Shown piece after piece: positions 1-6,359 of a DNA stretch of 14,961 nucleotides; the stretch's first letter is position 1; each line of letters opens with the position of its first letter. Made by a program: the position numbers and the translations under genes. The stretch comes from Flavobacteriales bacterium UBA4660. GTDB taxonomy: Bacteria > Bacteroidota > Bacteroidia > Flavobacteriales_D > Sanyastnellaceae. The notes beneath the pieces are model-generated. The model did no database searches. It worked only from the letters and a program-made list of their open reading frames with translations, and was not told the DNA's origin. The DNA is taken from the NCBI GenBank assembly GCA_002405435.1, contig DHLU01000211.1, forward strand, positions 1-14,961, read 5' to 3'.

Positions 1-383
1 ATCACCCGTCTGATAAATTCAGCAGTTCGGGGCGCACGGGCACAGAGCAGGAAGCCTTCACGTTTATTCAGCGCTTTCAGCAGTGGAAACACGCGCAGCC
101 ATGGATGGCGCAGGCCCAACTCACGCAGTTTGTGCCCGAAAACGGGCTATACATTTATGTCCGGCATACCTGTACATCGCCATGCAGCAGAGCCGAACCG
201 CTGCTGTTGGTGGCGATGAACCAGCAGAAAGAACCGCGGGAAATAGACTGGAGCCGGCTTTCGGAATTTATCGCTGCAGGTGACGTGCTGGAAGACATTC
301 TAACGGGCATTCGCTACGAAGCAGGCGCACCGCTTTCCTTAGAACAAGGGACTGTGCTCATGCTGGCGCGCGCTCCTAAGTAA
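1..383 (+). CDS. GH13 alpha-amylase / cyclomaltodextrinase-like enzyme, C-terminal end (5' truncated)
   Basis: This is the last 126 codons of a gene entering from the left edge; it reads openly in frame 3 from base 3 to the TAA at 381-383. The visible part runs from a helix of the form EQEAFTFIQRFQQWKHAQP, through LTQFVPENGLYIYVR and LLLVAMNQQ, to a final VLMLARAPK. That order (end of the catalytic barrel, then a beta-sandwich whose first strand carries the Y-x-Y-x-R motif and whose next strand carries a V-x-x-N motif) is what I know from bacterial neopullulanase/cyclomaltodextrinase-type GH13 enzymes, which hydrolyse alpha-glucans. No catalytic residues lie inside the window, so the substrate cannot be judged. 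The end converges on, and overlaps by 70 bp, the thioesterase gene on the other strand, with no terminator between them. The family call is an inference from the C-terminal domain only. Confidence 0.72.
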   Translation, partial: HPSDKFSSSGRTGTEQEAFTFIQRFQQWKHAQPWMAQAQLTQFVPENGLYIYVRHTCTSPCSRAEPLLLVAMNQQKEPREIDWSRLSEFIAAGDVLEDILTGIRYEAGAPLSLEQGTVLMLARAPK

Positions 384-781
384 GTAAGACCTAACAATGC
401 TTTCCACGCCTCGGGAACAGCTATGGAGCATTTCAACTGGTGGTTGTAACTCACCAGCACAGATTTGCCCGTGGCGCAAAGCACCTGGGATGCATCGCCC
501 GCTTTGGTAACCGCATATTCCATGGTAAGGCTTTTGCTGCCGATGTGTGTGCACGTTACGCGAATCTGCAGCTGGTCGTGGAGGAATACAGGCACCCGGT
601 AGTCTGCTTCGTTGCGCACCACAATAATACCGGCCGTATCCCAATCCCACGGCCGGTTCAGGGCATGCCGGAAATAGTGCATACGGGCCTGCTCGAAATA
701 GGTAAAGAAGGTGGCGTTGTTGACGTGCCCCATGGCATCAAGATCTGCGAACCTGATTTCAGGGGAATAGTGCGTGGTCAT
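314..781 (-). CDS. Hotdog-fold acyl-CoA thioesterase (4HBT/YbgC-like)
   Basis: A 155-residue protein of the 4-hydroxybenzoyl-CoA thioesterase / YbgC group, which hydrolyses acyl-CoA thioesters in the cytoplasm. The N-terminal segment R10-F-A-D-L-D15-A-M-G-H-V-N-N22 is the family's active-site signature; D15 would be the catalytic aspartate at the start of the long hotdog helix (TFFTYFEQARMHYF). Later strands (IIVVRNEADYRVPV, LTMEYAV, ATGKSVLVSYN) follow the usual order and the length is typical. The ATG at 781 sits one base after the TGA of the upstream lipoprotein gene (TGATATG), so translation is probably coupled. The frame stays open further upstream, with another ATG at 814, but homologues begin close to the conserved motif. 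The last 23 codons overlap the convergent amylase gene. The natural acyl substrate cannot be told from the sequence. Confidence 0.88.
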   Translation of the reverse strand: MTTHYSPEIRFADLDAMGHVNNATFFTYFEQARMHYFRHALNRPWDWDTAGIIVVRNEADYRVPVFLHDQLQIRVTCTHIGSKSLTMEYAVTKAGDASQVLCATGKSVLVSYNHQLKCSIAVPEAWKALLGLTYLGARASMSTVPCSKESGAPAS

Positions 782-782
782 A

Positions 783-1775
783 TCAATAGGGTAGTTGAGA
801 TAATTCAAGTGCATAGATGCGTCCTTCGTCAGAGGCCAGCAGCAGTTGATCTCCGCGCAGCGCCATGCGGTAAAGATGCGGTGATCCTTCCAGCACATAT
901 ACCTGGGGCGCAGATGCCGTGGTTGTCCAGCGCGCGAGTTTGCCGTGGTTGCCGCAGGCGATATAGCCATCACCTGTGTCTATGAGATCGTTCCAGTTAA
1001 ACCGCTCCCCCACTGCGTCGTTATTTTCCATCACGTCAGTCCATGTACGACCCGAATCCGTGAACCGGTAAATACCGCCATCATACCCGCACGCCATCAT
1101 TTGCGCATCCTCTGTCGCGAGCACATCGGTGAGAAAGTCGCCCGTAAATCCGGTGTGCATGGCGCTGCCCGGTGCGCCGGACACAGCCATCGATGCACCA
1201 TGGCCTACGACCATTCCTGAATCGCCATCCGTAATTGCGATGCCTCTGAATTCGTGCTGGTGAAAACTGAACGACCAGGAAGCCCCGCCATCGCCGGTGC
1301 GGTAGATGACGCCTTCTCCCAGGTTTTCTCCGCCTGCGAACCAGCCTGTTTGTGACGAAGTCCATTGCCAGCACCGCACGCCCGGCCGGTCTTGTCCGTG
1401 AAAAGGCACCTGTTCGCCCAGCCAGTGCAACTTCCAAGTCACACCTCCGTCATCGGTTTTCCACAGGTGCAGAAAGTCTCCGCCCGCCCACCAGGTATTT
1501 CCACCCGCATGGCCGAGGCTATAGACACAGCGCGGCTCAGACACCTGGCTGGCTGTCCATGAGACGCCCGCATTTTCTGTTCTGAAGATCCAGCCCTCCC
1601 GGTCGCGGATACCCCCGCAGGCGAGCCACACCGAGTCGCTGAGCACCGCCAGGTCATATAGGCGCACCTGCTTTCCGGTCTCCATTGTGGTAAGCGGCAC
1701 GATAGGCTCGTGTTTGTTGCAAGCCACCAACCACAGCGCAGCAATAAAACCCAGACAATGCTTCATCCTGATCAT
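783..1775 (-). CDS. Lipoprotein with Asp-box (BNR/YCF48-like) beta-propeller
   Basis: A 330-residue predicted lipoprotein. A hydrophobic signal segment ends in LWLVAC, with the acylated cysteine at residue 19 (16 if the second ATG, at 1766, is used; that start gives MKHCLGF and a tighter signal peptide). The mature part carries four Asp-box motifs (S/T-x-D-x-G-x-T/S-W): TENAGVSW at 66-73, TDDGGVTW at 107-114, TGDGGASW at 160-167 and the shorter TDSGRTW at 239-245. Regular W-x-A-G-G / A-C-G-x-x-G strands separate them. This is the pattern of YCF48-like or sialidase-type beta-propellers. No sialidase catalytic arginine triad is evident, so a binding or scaffold role at the cell envelope is more likely than hydrolysis. 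It is the first gene of a pair with the thioesterase, and its start codon nearly abuts the terminator at 1781-1806. Function unknown. Confidence 0.82.
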   Translation of the reverse strand: MIRMKHCLGFIAALWLVACNKHEPIVPLTTMETGKQVRLYDLAVLSDSVWLACGGIRDREGWIFRTENAGVSWTASQVSEPRCVYSLGHAGGNTWWAGGDFLHLWKTDDGGVTWKLHWLGEQVPFHGQDRPGVRCWQWTSSQTGWFAGGENLGEGVIYRTGDGGASWSFSFHQHEFRGIAITDGDSGMVVGHGASMAVSGAPGSAMHTGFTGDFLTDVLATEDAQMMACGYDGGIYRFTDSGRTWTDVMENNDAVGERFNWNDLIDTGDGYIACGNHGKLARWTTTASAPQVYVLEGSPHLYRMALRGDQLLLASDEGRIYALELSQLPY

Positions 1776-1780
1776 GGCAC

Positions 1781-1806
1781 AAAAAAAGGCCTTGCGGCCT
1801 TTTTTT
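1781..1806 (-). terminator. Strong bidirectional hairpin terminator after the RRM gene
   Basis: A perfect 11-bp stem (1781-1791 pairing with 1796-1806), AAAAAAAGGCC / GGCCTTTTTTT, closes a TTGC tetraloop. Read on the minus strand it ends in seven Ts and lies 21 bases past the RRM stop codon, so it is a good intrinsic terminator for that gene. It is symmetrical and would also stop plus-strand transcription. The next minus-strand start codon is only 5 bases beyond the hairpin. Confidence 0.85.
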
Positions 1807-1826
1807 ATTAGAGTAAGTTATGCGCA

Positions 1827-2156
1827 TCAATAACGGTTACCACGATCGAAGCGGGGCTTGAAGCCACCACCCGGACGACCTCCGCGGTCACCACCACCTC
1901 CGAAAGACTTTTTCGGACGCTCTTCGGCAACCTTGACAGCGATACGGCGGCCATTCACCTCCTGCTCATTAAGAGCGGAGATGGCGTTGTTGGCTTCGTC
2001 ATCGTTAGGCATTTCCACGAATCCGAATCCGCGTGACCTGCCGGTTTCCCGGTCGGTAATCACTTTGGCGGAATCAACAGCACCGTGTTTTGAAAACAAT
2101 TGGGAGAGCTCCTCGCTCGAAAGGCTGAAAGGCAGCCCGGAAACAAAAATGTTCAT
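1827..2156 (-). CDS. Small RNA-binding protein with one RRM domain
   Basis: A 109-residue single-RRM protein of the bacterial (cyanobacterial Rbp-like) type that binds single-stranded RNA in the cytoplasm. RNP2 is IFVSGL at residues 3-8 and RNP1 is RGFGFVEM at 42-49, both with the aromatic residues that stack on RNA. After the RRM (about 1-78) comes a short Gly/Arg-rich tail with FGGGGDRGGRPGGGF and PRFDRGNRY, the usual disordered tail of this group. In bacteria such proteins are often linked to cold or stress responses; that role here is inference. The gene has its own promoter at 2268-2296, an untranslated leader of about 105 nt with a possible attenuator (2175-2253), and the strong terminator at 1781-1806, so it is probably monocistronic. 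The start at 2156 is the only sensible one. Confidence 0.93.
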   Translation of the reverse strand: MNIFVSGLPFSLSSEELSQLFSKHGAVDSAKVITDRETGRSRGFGFVEMPNDDEANNAISALNEQEVNGRRIAVKVAEERPKKSFGGGGDRGGRPGGGFKPRFDRGNRY

Positions 2157-2172
2157 GAGTTATGAATTGAAT

Positions 2173-2220
2173 TTAAAAAAGTTTGCTGGTATAAAAAATT
2201 TCAAAAGCTCCAACAAACAT
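2173..2220 (-). CDS. Possible leader peptide (15 codons) spanning the attenuator hairpin
   Basis: An ATG at 2220-2218 opens a 15-codon frame, MFVGAFEIFYTSKLF, ending with TAA at 2175-2173. It begins on the 5' arm of the candidate hairpin and ends just after the T-run, so translating ribosomes would melt the hairpin. There is no strong ribosome-binding site, but this lineage rarely uses one. So short a frame can occur by chance; it is listed only because it coincides with the structure. Confidence 0.2.
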   Translation of the reverse strand: MFVGAFEIFYTSKLF

Positions 2221-2253
2221 GATCCAAACCACTTGCTCAAAAACACTTTGTTG
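2175..2253 (-). promoter_or_regulatory. Candidate attenuator in the RRM gene leader
   Basis: On the minus strand, GTTTGTTGG (2218-2210) pairs with CCAGCAAAC (2189-2181): nine pairs, one of them G·U, with a 20-nt loop, followed at once by six Ts (2180-2175). This is the layout of an intrinsic terminator but it lies inside the leader. An upstream CAACAAA (2253-2247) is perfectly complementary to TTTGTTG (2217-2211), the 5' arm of the same hairpin, so a competing anti-terminator fold is possible. The stem is AT-rich and the loop large, so strength is uncertain. I see the complementarities directly; the regulatory role is inference. Confidence 0.4.
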
Positions 2254-2267
2254 AAACAATACAGGGA

Positions 2268-2296
2268 CAAATATAAGCAAGAATCTCACTTTACAA
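2268..2296 (-). promoter_or_regulatory. Bacteroidota-type promoter of the RRM gene
   Basis: On the minus strand, TTG (2296-2294), an 18-base spacer and TATATTTG (2275-2268) match the Bacteroidota primary-sigma consensus TTG-N19-TAnnTTTG almost exactly. It begins 13 bases past the DUF2797 stop codon. The predicted transcript would start near 2264, giving a leader of about 105 nt before the RRM start codon. Confidence 0.6.
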
Positions 2297-2308
2297 TTTA
2301 AAAATCAA

Positions 2309-3127
2309 TCAATTCACACGAATTTCCACTTCATGCCCCGCATGGGCCCGCACGTTGAACACCCGCCCGCCATCAAGCAGGAGGTATTGACCCTTGATTC
2401 CCAACAGTTTACCGGAGAATTCCGGTGTGGTATCCAGTTTTAATGACTTGACTTTCAAGGGATATTCCCGCACCGGGTAGCGGATTGCTGTAACTTGGTC
2501 CGAAGGGTAGAAAAACGCTTCATAGTCTTCGGGCAGCAGCCGCAGCACCTGGTCTTTCCAGGCTACCAGACTGACAGTGTCCTGGGTTTCGTTTTTCAGC
2601 ATGGCCTGCCAGGCCGTTTTATCGGGCATGTGGTCTTTAAGCGCCACTTCCATCAGTCCGGCCAACTGCCGGTAGGGTGTTTCGGCGACAATGATGGCCT
2701 CTGTGGCGCCCTGGTCAATCCAACGGGAAGGCACATTGGACGTGCGGGTCACCCCGACCTTCACATGGCTGGTGCGCGAGAGATACAGGTAGTGCGGCCG
2801 GTTGTGGTGCTCTTCTTCCCAGGCCTTGTCGCGCAGGGCAATTCCCTCATGAATGCGGCTGAGTTCGGGCCTGATGATGCTCTCCACGTTGAGGGGGGAA
2901 GACAAAAAAGCCTCGTAGCTCATACCCTCTCCGAAGGTCTTTCTGATTTTTTTCCCGGTTACCACACAATGGATATTGCCTGAAAACCGTATAGACACCT
3001 CCCGCCCTACCCATGGATTGACAGGCACACTGCCCGATCTTTCCAGTATATGCAACTGCGGCAGGGCGTATTCTGCCTCGTCACCCAGGCGGGTTGACAT
3101 TTTTCTGAGGTGGGTGGTGATCTGCAT
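2309..3127 (-). CDS. DUF2797 family protein, variant lacking the cysteines
   Basis: A 272-residue protein I recognise as DUF2797. The hallmark block GKKIRKTFGEGMSYEAF (58-74), IIRPELSRIHEG (84-95) and then PHYLYLSRTSHVKVGVTR (111-128) with RWIDQGA (135-141) is clear; the segment from YLYLSRTS to RWIDQGA resembles a GIY-YIG-like fold. The family has no firmly assigned biochemical role that I know of. In the gammaproteobacterial form I recall, the first half is rich in cysteines that look metal-binding; here only C54 remains. The true ATG is at 3127; the codon before it is a TTG. The gene is divergent from the thioredoxin-like gene with 57 bases between start codons, so the two may share regulation. 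I found no convincing promoter for it. Confidence 0.85.
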   Translation of the reverse strand: MQITTHLRKMSTRLGDEAEYALPQLHILERSGSVPVNPWVGREVSIRFSGNIHCVVTGKKIRKTFGEGMSYEAFLSSPLNVESIIRPELSRIHEGIALRDKAWEEEHHNRPHYLYLSRTSHVKVGVTRTSNVPSRWIDQGATEAIIVAETPYRQLAGLMEVALKDHMPDKTAWQAMLKNETQDTVSLVAWKDQVLRLLPEDYEAFFYPSDQVTAIRYPVREYPLKVKSLKLDTTPEFSGKLLGIKGQYLLLDGGRVFNVRAHAGHEVEIRVN

Positions 3128-3184
3128 CAAGCGGGGCTTTGCAGTTTGTGCGGAATTTTACGGCAAAACAACACCATTATCTTT

Positions 3185-3808
3185 ATGATTCAAACTGCTT
3201 CCCAGCCACCGGTCATCATTCCGGAAACCGAATTAGAAGGAGCCATGACGTACAAGTCCTTTCGAAAACTGGTCAGTGATCTGGGTGCGGCAGGAAAAGT
3301 TACGGGCCACAGCCAGCAAGAGGGCCTGCTGGCCTACAGCCGGATCAACGAGCAACGCATGAACCGGTGGGATAAACACACAAAGCTGCTTCCCGGCCTG
3401 CTCGATGCGGCGCACCGCATCACAGGCAAATACCGCTGGGTTGTCATTACAGAGGGCTGGTGTGGCGATTCGGCGCAACAACTGCCGGTGATACAGAAGA
3501 TCGCAGATGAGGTTGAAAAACTGGAACTCCTGGTGGTGCTGCGCGATGACCACCCCGCGCTGATGGAACGTTTCCTTACGGCAGGCAGCCGTTCGGTACC
3601 CATACTGGTCTGCCTTAATGCGCTCAACCACGTGTGCTGGCACTGGGGTCCGCGGCCTGCAGCAGCCCAGGCCATGGTAATGGAAGAGCGGGCGCGCGTC
3701 GATTACCAGGCGGAAAAAACAAAAGAACACCTGCACCTGTGGTATGCAAAAAACAACAGTGCAGACCTCCAGACAGAAATTACAGCGCTGCTCGGCCTCA
3801 TGGTGTGA
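3185..3808 (+). CDS. Thioredoxin-fold protein with a single-cysteine WCGDS site
   Basis: A 207-residue cytoplasmic protein without a signal peptide. An N-terminal helical region (about 18-80, with MTYKSFRKLV and RMNRWDKHTKL) precedes a thioredoxin-like domain: strand YRWVVITE, active-site loop G91-W-C93-G-D-S96, strand LELLVVLRD, and the cis-proline segment R136-S-V-P139-I-L. The loop has one cysteine where classical thioredoxin has CxxC, so it is more likely a monothiol or peroxiredoxin-like reductase, or a binding protein, than a dithiol disulphide reductase. The layout matches a Bacteroidota 'thioredoxin family protein' group. The ATG at 3185 is used; an in-frame ATG at 3245 is a real alternative because the conserved part begins near MTYKSF. 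A TATCTTTA element overlaps the first ATG, which would fit either the later start or a chance match. Substrate unknown. Confidence 0.8.
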   Translation: MIQTASQPPVIIPETELEGAMTYKSFRKLVSDLGAAGKVTGHSQQEGLLAYSRINEQRMNRWDKHTKLLPGLLDAAHRITGKYRWVVITEGWCGDSAQQLPVIQKIADEVEKLELLVVLRDDHPALMERFLTAGSRSVPILVCLNALNHVCWHWGPRPAAAQAMVMEERARVDYQAEKTKEHLHLWYAKNNSADLQTEITALLGLMV

Positions 3809-3830
3809 AGCGTGGCAAACGGATTTTTTC

Positions 3831-3861
3831 TTGCTCAGGCCCGACCCATTTATTTACCTTG
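3831..3861 (+). promoter_or_regulatory. Possible promoter of the T9SS-exported protein gene
   Basis: TTG at 3831-3833 and TACCTTG at 3855-3861 are separated by 21 bases. The second element lacks one T of the TAnnTTTG consensus. It lies 34 bases before the ATG at 3896, in the short space after the thioredoxin-like gene. A weak but position-appropriate match. Confidence 0.35.
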
Positions 3862-3895
3862 CACCTTGTAACTAAACCCACTAAACCGTTTTACT

Positions 3896-4828
3896 ATGAA
3901 AAGATTATTACCTGTTTACTTTCTCTTATTTATTACCCAGGGTGTTTTCGCACAGACACTCCTCTTTTCCGATGATTTTGAAAACTATACAGTCGGCGGA
4001 GGTGTGGCTGCCCAAAATACGGACTGGGATACCTGGGACGGCAGCGCCGGAGTTGACGGCACGGTTTCCTCTGACTACGCCAGCAGCGGCGACAATAGTG
4101 TAATCATCGAAGGTACCGGTGTTGACCTTGTGTTGCCGATAGGCCCTTATGTAAGCGGTAAATACGACATCAAATGGAAGATGTTCATCCCCAACGGCTC
4201 TTCCGGTGCCTACTTCAATGCCATGCACGTGTGGAGTAGCAACAGCACCACCTACGAGTGGGCCGTGGATGTATTTTTTGATGATGCCGGAGAAGTTACC
4301 TGGGTTTCAGGTGGAGAGCCGGGTGGCACTGCCAACGTCAATATTGCCGAATGGTTTGATGTGCAGGTCACTGCAGACCTCGACAACGACGAGGGTGTGC
4401 TGTACATCAACGGATCACTTGTGCACACCTTCCAGTGGTCACTCAACAACGCCAACGGCAATCCGGGTACCAACCAGCTTGCAGCCATTGACTACTTCGG
4501 CACTGATGCCGCAAATGGCCAGGGGCTATATTATATCGATGATGTAGAGGTATGGGAATCTACCAACGTGGGCGTTTCACAACCCGTTGCTCCCGCATTC
4601 AGCTTGTTTCCCAATCCGGCAGCCGACATCGTGGTGCTTCAGCACCTCAATGGTTTCGAAGGCGGACTCGCCCAGGTGTTTGACCTGACCGGCAAGTTGG
4701 TGCTGCAGGCCAACCTCAACGCTGCCCTTAACCGCGAACTGAACGTCACTGCGCTCGGCCGTGGTATTTACATGGTGAAAGTGAGCAAGGGCAACCATCA
4801 GGTTACCCGAAAATTGGTGATCAAATAA
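3896..4828 (+). CDS. Secreted jelly-roll protein with T9SS type A sorting domain
   Basis: A 310-residue exported protein. Residues 1-19 are a Sec signal peptide (MKRLLPVYFLLFITQ, cleavage likely after VFA before Q20). The middle (about 22-225) reads as a concanavalin-like beta-sandwich: FSDDFENY at its start, alternating strands such as SGKYDIKWKMFIP and WFDVQVTADLDN, and LYYIDDVEVWES closing it; this is common in carbohydrate-binding or LamG-like modules. Residues 233-310 are a type A C-terminal sorting domain: FSLFPNPAAD, VFDLTGKLVLQ, LGRGIYMVKV and the closing TRKLVIK. That domain directs export through the type IX secretion system and removal or attachment at the outer membrane. There are no obvious catalytic residues. 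The gene stands alone between a weak promoter and a good terminator, so it is probably monocistronic. Ligand unknown. Confidence 0.9.
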   Translation: MKRLLPVYFLLFITQGVFAQTLLFSDDFENYTVGGGVAAQNTDWDTWDGSAGVDGTVSSDYASSGDNSVIIEGTGVDLVLPIGPYVSGKYDIKWKMFIPNGSSGAYFNAMHVWSSNSTTYEWAVDVFFDDAGEVTWVSGGEPGGTANVNIAEWFDVQVTADLDNDEGVLYINGSLVHTFQWSLNNANGNPGTNQLAAIDYFGTDAANGQGLYYIDDVEVWESTNVGVSQPVAPAFSLFPNPAADIVVLQHLNGFEGGLAQVFDLTGKLVLQANLNAALNRELNVTALGRGIYMVKVSKGNHQVTRKLVIK

Positions 4829-4848
4829 GACCGCACTGTATTCTATCC

Positions 4849-4875
4849 AAAGCCCGGTGTTTGCCGGGCTTTTTT
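4849..4875 (+). terminator. Intrinsic terminator after the T9SS-exported gene
   Basis: A nine-base-pair stem, AAAGCCCGG (4849-4857) with CCGGGCTTT (4864-4872), closes a TGTTTG loop and runs into six Ts (4870-4875). It lies 20 bases past the stop codon of the jelly-roll protein. Because the stem is flanked by A and T runs it may work in both directions. Confidence 0.85.
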
Positions 4876-5006
4876 ATTGTCTTCCCGGCGGTCCCCGGGG
4901 CATTGGCAACAAGCGCTGCATGACGCGCAGGGACGGGGCTCCGCATCCTTGGCACAGTTTTTACCTACTTTCGGAACGAATTGCACCAAACCCAATACAC
5001 AACGCC

Positions 5007-5561
5007 ATGAAAAAAACAATATTTCCTCTCCTGTTTGTATGTGCCGTGCTGGCGCTGTCCTCTTGTAAATCCAACTCACCGATGGGTGACCGCGTCAAGG
5101 AACCCATGACCGGAAGTAAGTACGAATCGAACGACCGCTACTTCAGGGCAGTGGGCAAGGCAGACAGCCAGGATGAAAACATTGCCAAGAGCAAGGCAGA
5201 CCTTCAGGCCAAAAAGGAACTGGCCCAGCAGGTGGGTACCCGGATGAAAGTAGTAACCGACCAGTACCTGCACGAGAATGCCACCTCAACCGACAGCGAG
5301 ATAAACGATAAATTCCAGAGCCTGATCAGGGAAGTGACCAATACCGAAATCGCGGATTTACGGAAGATTGATGAAGCGAAATTTCTCAACGGCGAAGGAC
5401 GCTTCACGGTTTATATCGCCTATGAAATCCATAAGCGCGACATGTACCGCTTCATGAAACGTCAGGCCAAACTGGACGCCCGGCTAAACGAGTCGGAGCG
5501 CAAGGCCATCGAAACAATTATTGACGAAGAACTCAGCAAGGTTGAAGCCCTTGGAGATTGA
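5007..5561 (+). CDS. LPP20-like lipoprotein
   Basis: A 184-residue predicted outer-membrane lipoprotein. The signal peptide MKKTIFPLLFVCAVLALSSC puts the acylated cysteine at residue 20; the next residues (KSNS) carry no inner-membrane retention signal. The mature region from RYFRAVGKAD to QAKKELAQQVG (about 44-77), followed by FTVYIAYEIHKRDMYRF, resembles the LPP20/FlgT-N type fold: a short conserved strand (FRAVGKA), then a helix rich in Ala, Lys and Glu that is full of small repeats. Members are envelope lipoproteins of mostly unknown role. I chose the ATG at 5007 because it begins the signal peptide; the frame is open further upstream but that part overlaps the terminator. A weak TACTTTCG element (4966-4973) could be the promoter. 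It is followed after 43 bases by another lipoprotein gene, a likely operon. Confidence 0.82.
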   Translation: MKKTIFPLLFVCAVLALSSCKSNSPMGDRVKEPMTGSKYESNDRYFRAVGKADSQDENIAKSKADLQAKKELAQQVGTRMKVVTDQYLHENATSTDSEINDKFQSLIREVTNTEIADLRKIDEAKFLNGEGRFTVYIAYEIHKRDMYRFMKRQAKLDARLNESERKAIETIIDEELSKVEALGD

Positions 5562-5604
5562 GTACATACAGTTGAAACACCCCTTAATACTGAACATCAC
5601 AACC

Positions 5605-6267
5605 ATGAAAAAAATGCTGCCGGTGGCTCTGCTGCCAGTCAGTCTCCTGCTCGCCTCCTGCGAGCGCGAACCCTCATCGAGCGTCGACCAGGATAAAATC
5701 TGGACGCGCTACGAGATCAAGTACGACAAGAACACAGACAAGACCACTGCATATGCCGAATTTCGCTTTGGCAATGCCCTGGGTACCAAACTCGAACTGA
5801 GCGATCCCGCCCTGGTGACCTTCAACGGCACCACGATGCCGTTTAATGCTGTTACCGCAAACTATGAGCTTGAGTTGGGCGGAATGGTACCTGCGGGCAC
5901 CTTCGTGTACACTGACCTGGATAACAACGTTTTTGCCAACAGCACTGATTCGCTGCAGTCGGTTGAGTTTCCCTCCGCTGCCATCACCATTGACTCCGGT
6001 TCTGACTATGTGCTCAACTTTGTCGGTGAGCCCATCGGCAGCAATGACCTGGTGAACGTGGTGATTGCAGACAAGAGTTTTACCACGGCTGTTGAGGGCG
6101 CCACCTCGATTACCCTTGGCGGCGTGCAGACCGGCGAAATCACCAATGGTCCGCACATCGCCTATATGTGGAGAAGCCTGGTGCGCAATGTCGGGCAGGG
6201 TACGTCTGAGGGCGGAACCATTTTCCTGACCTACCAGGCCTTTAACAAGGCCGTGAACGTAGAATAA
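5605..6267 (+). CDS. Hypothetical lipoprotein
   Basis: A 220-residue predicted lipoprotein that I cannot assign to a named family. The signal peptide runs MKKMLPVALLPVSLLLASC with the lipidated cysteine at 19, followed by an acidic and serine-rich tether (EREPSSSVDQD). The rest is predicted almost entirely beta: IWTRYEIKYDK, TAYAEFRFGN, KLELSDPALVTFNG, then a strand series to the end, with few charged helices. This fits one or two immunoglobulin-like or beta-sandwich domains facing the periplasm or cell surface. The ATG at 5605 starts the signal peptide; an earlier in-frame ATG at 5521 lies inside the upstream gene and is unlikely. It follows the LPP20-like gene by 43 bases with no terminator between, so they are probably co-transcribed up to the hairpin at 6288-6313. 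Confidence 0.78.
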   Translation: MKKMLPVALLPVSLLLASCEREPSSSVDQDKIWTRYEIKYDKNTDKTTAYAEFRFGNALGTKLELSDPALVTFNGTTMPFNAVTANYELELGGMVPAGTFVYTDLDNNVFANSTDSLQSVEFPSAAITIDSGSDYVLNFVGEPIGSNDLVNVVIADKSFTTAVEGATSITLGGVQTGEITNGPHIAYMWRSLVRNVGQGTSEGGTIFLTYQAFNKAVNVE

Positions 6268-6287
6268 GTACTTGCCTCTATCACGCA

Positions 6288-6318
6288 GAAGCGGGGCCCG
6301 ACTGCCCCGCTTCCTTTT
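6288..6318 (+). terminator. Terminator of the two-lipoprotein operon
   Basis: A ten-base-pair GC-rich stem, GAAGCGGGGC (6288-6297) with GCCCCGCTTC (6304-6313), encloses a six-base loop and is followed by C then four Ts. The T-run is short, so termination may be incomplete. On the minus strand there is no T-run, so it probably serves only the plus-strand operon. Confidence 0.72.
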
Positions 6319-6359
6319 GTTGCAGCCCTGCGGTCGATGTCTACACGCACGGCCTTATC

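Noticed and set aside
1858..2301. Plus-strand open frame of 147 codons over the RRM gene and its leader
   Set aside because: It is antisense to a clear RRM gene, its composition reflects the Gly/Arg codons of that gene, and it shows no domain or initiation signal.
3225..3247. AGAAGGAG just before an in-frame ATG at 3245, like a Shine-Dalgarno site
   Set aside because: It is only two bases from the ATG, and this lineage rarely uses such sites. It is mentioned only as an alternative start for the thioredoxin-like gene.
3233..3736. Minus-strand open frame of 167 codons
   Set aside because: Fully antisense to the thioredoxin-like gene, with no recognisable motif; long antisense frames are expected at this GC content.
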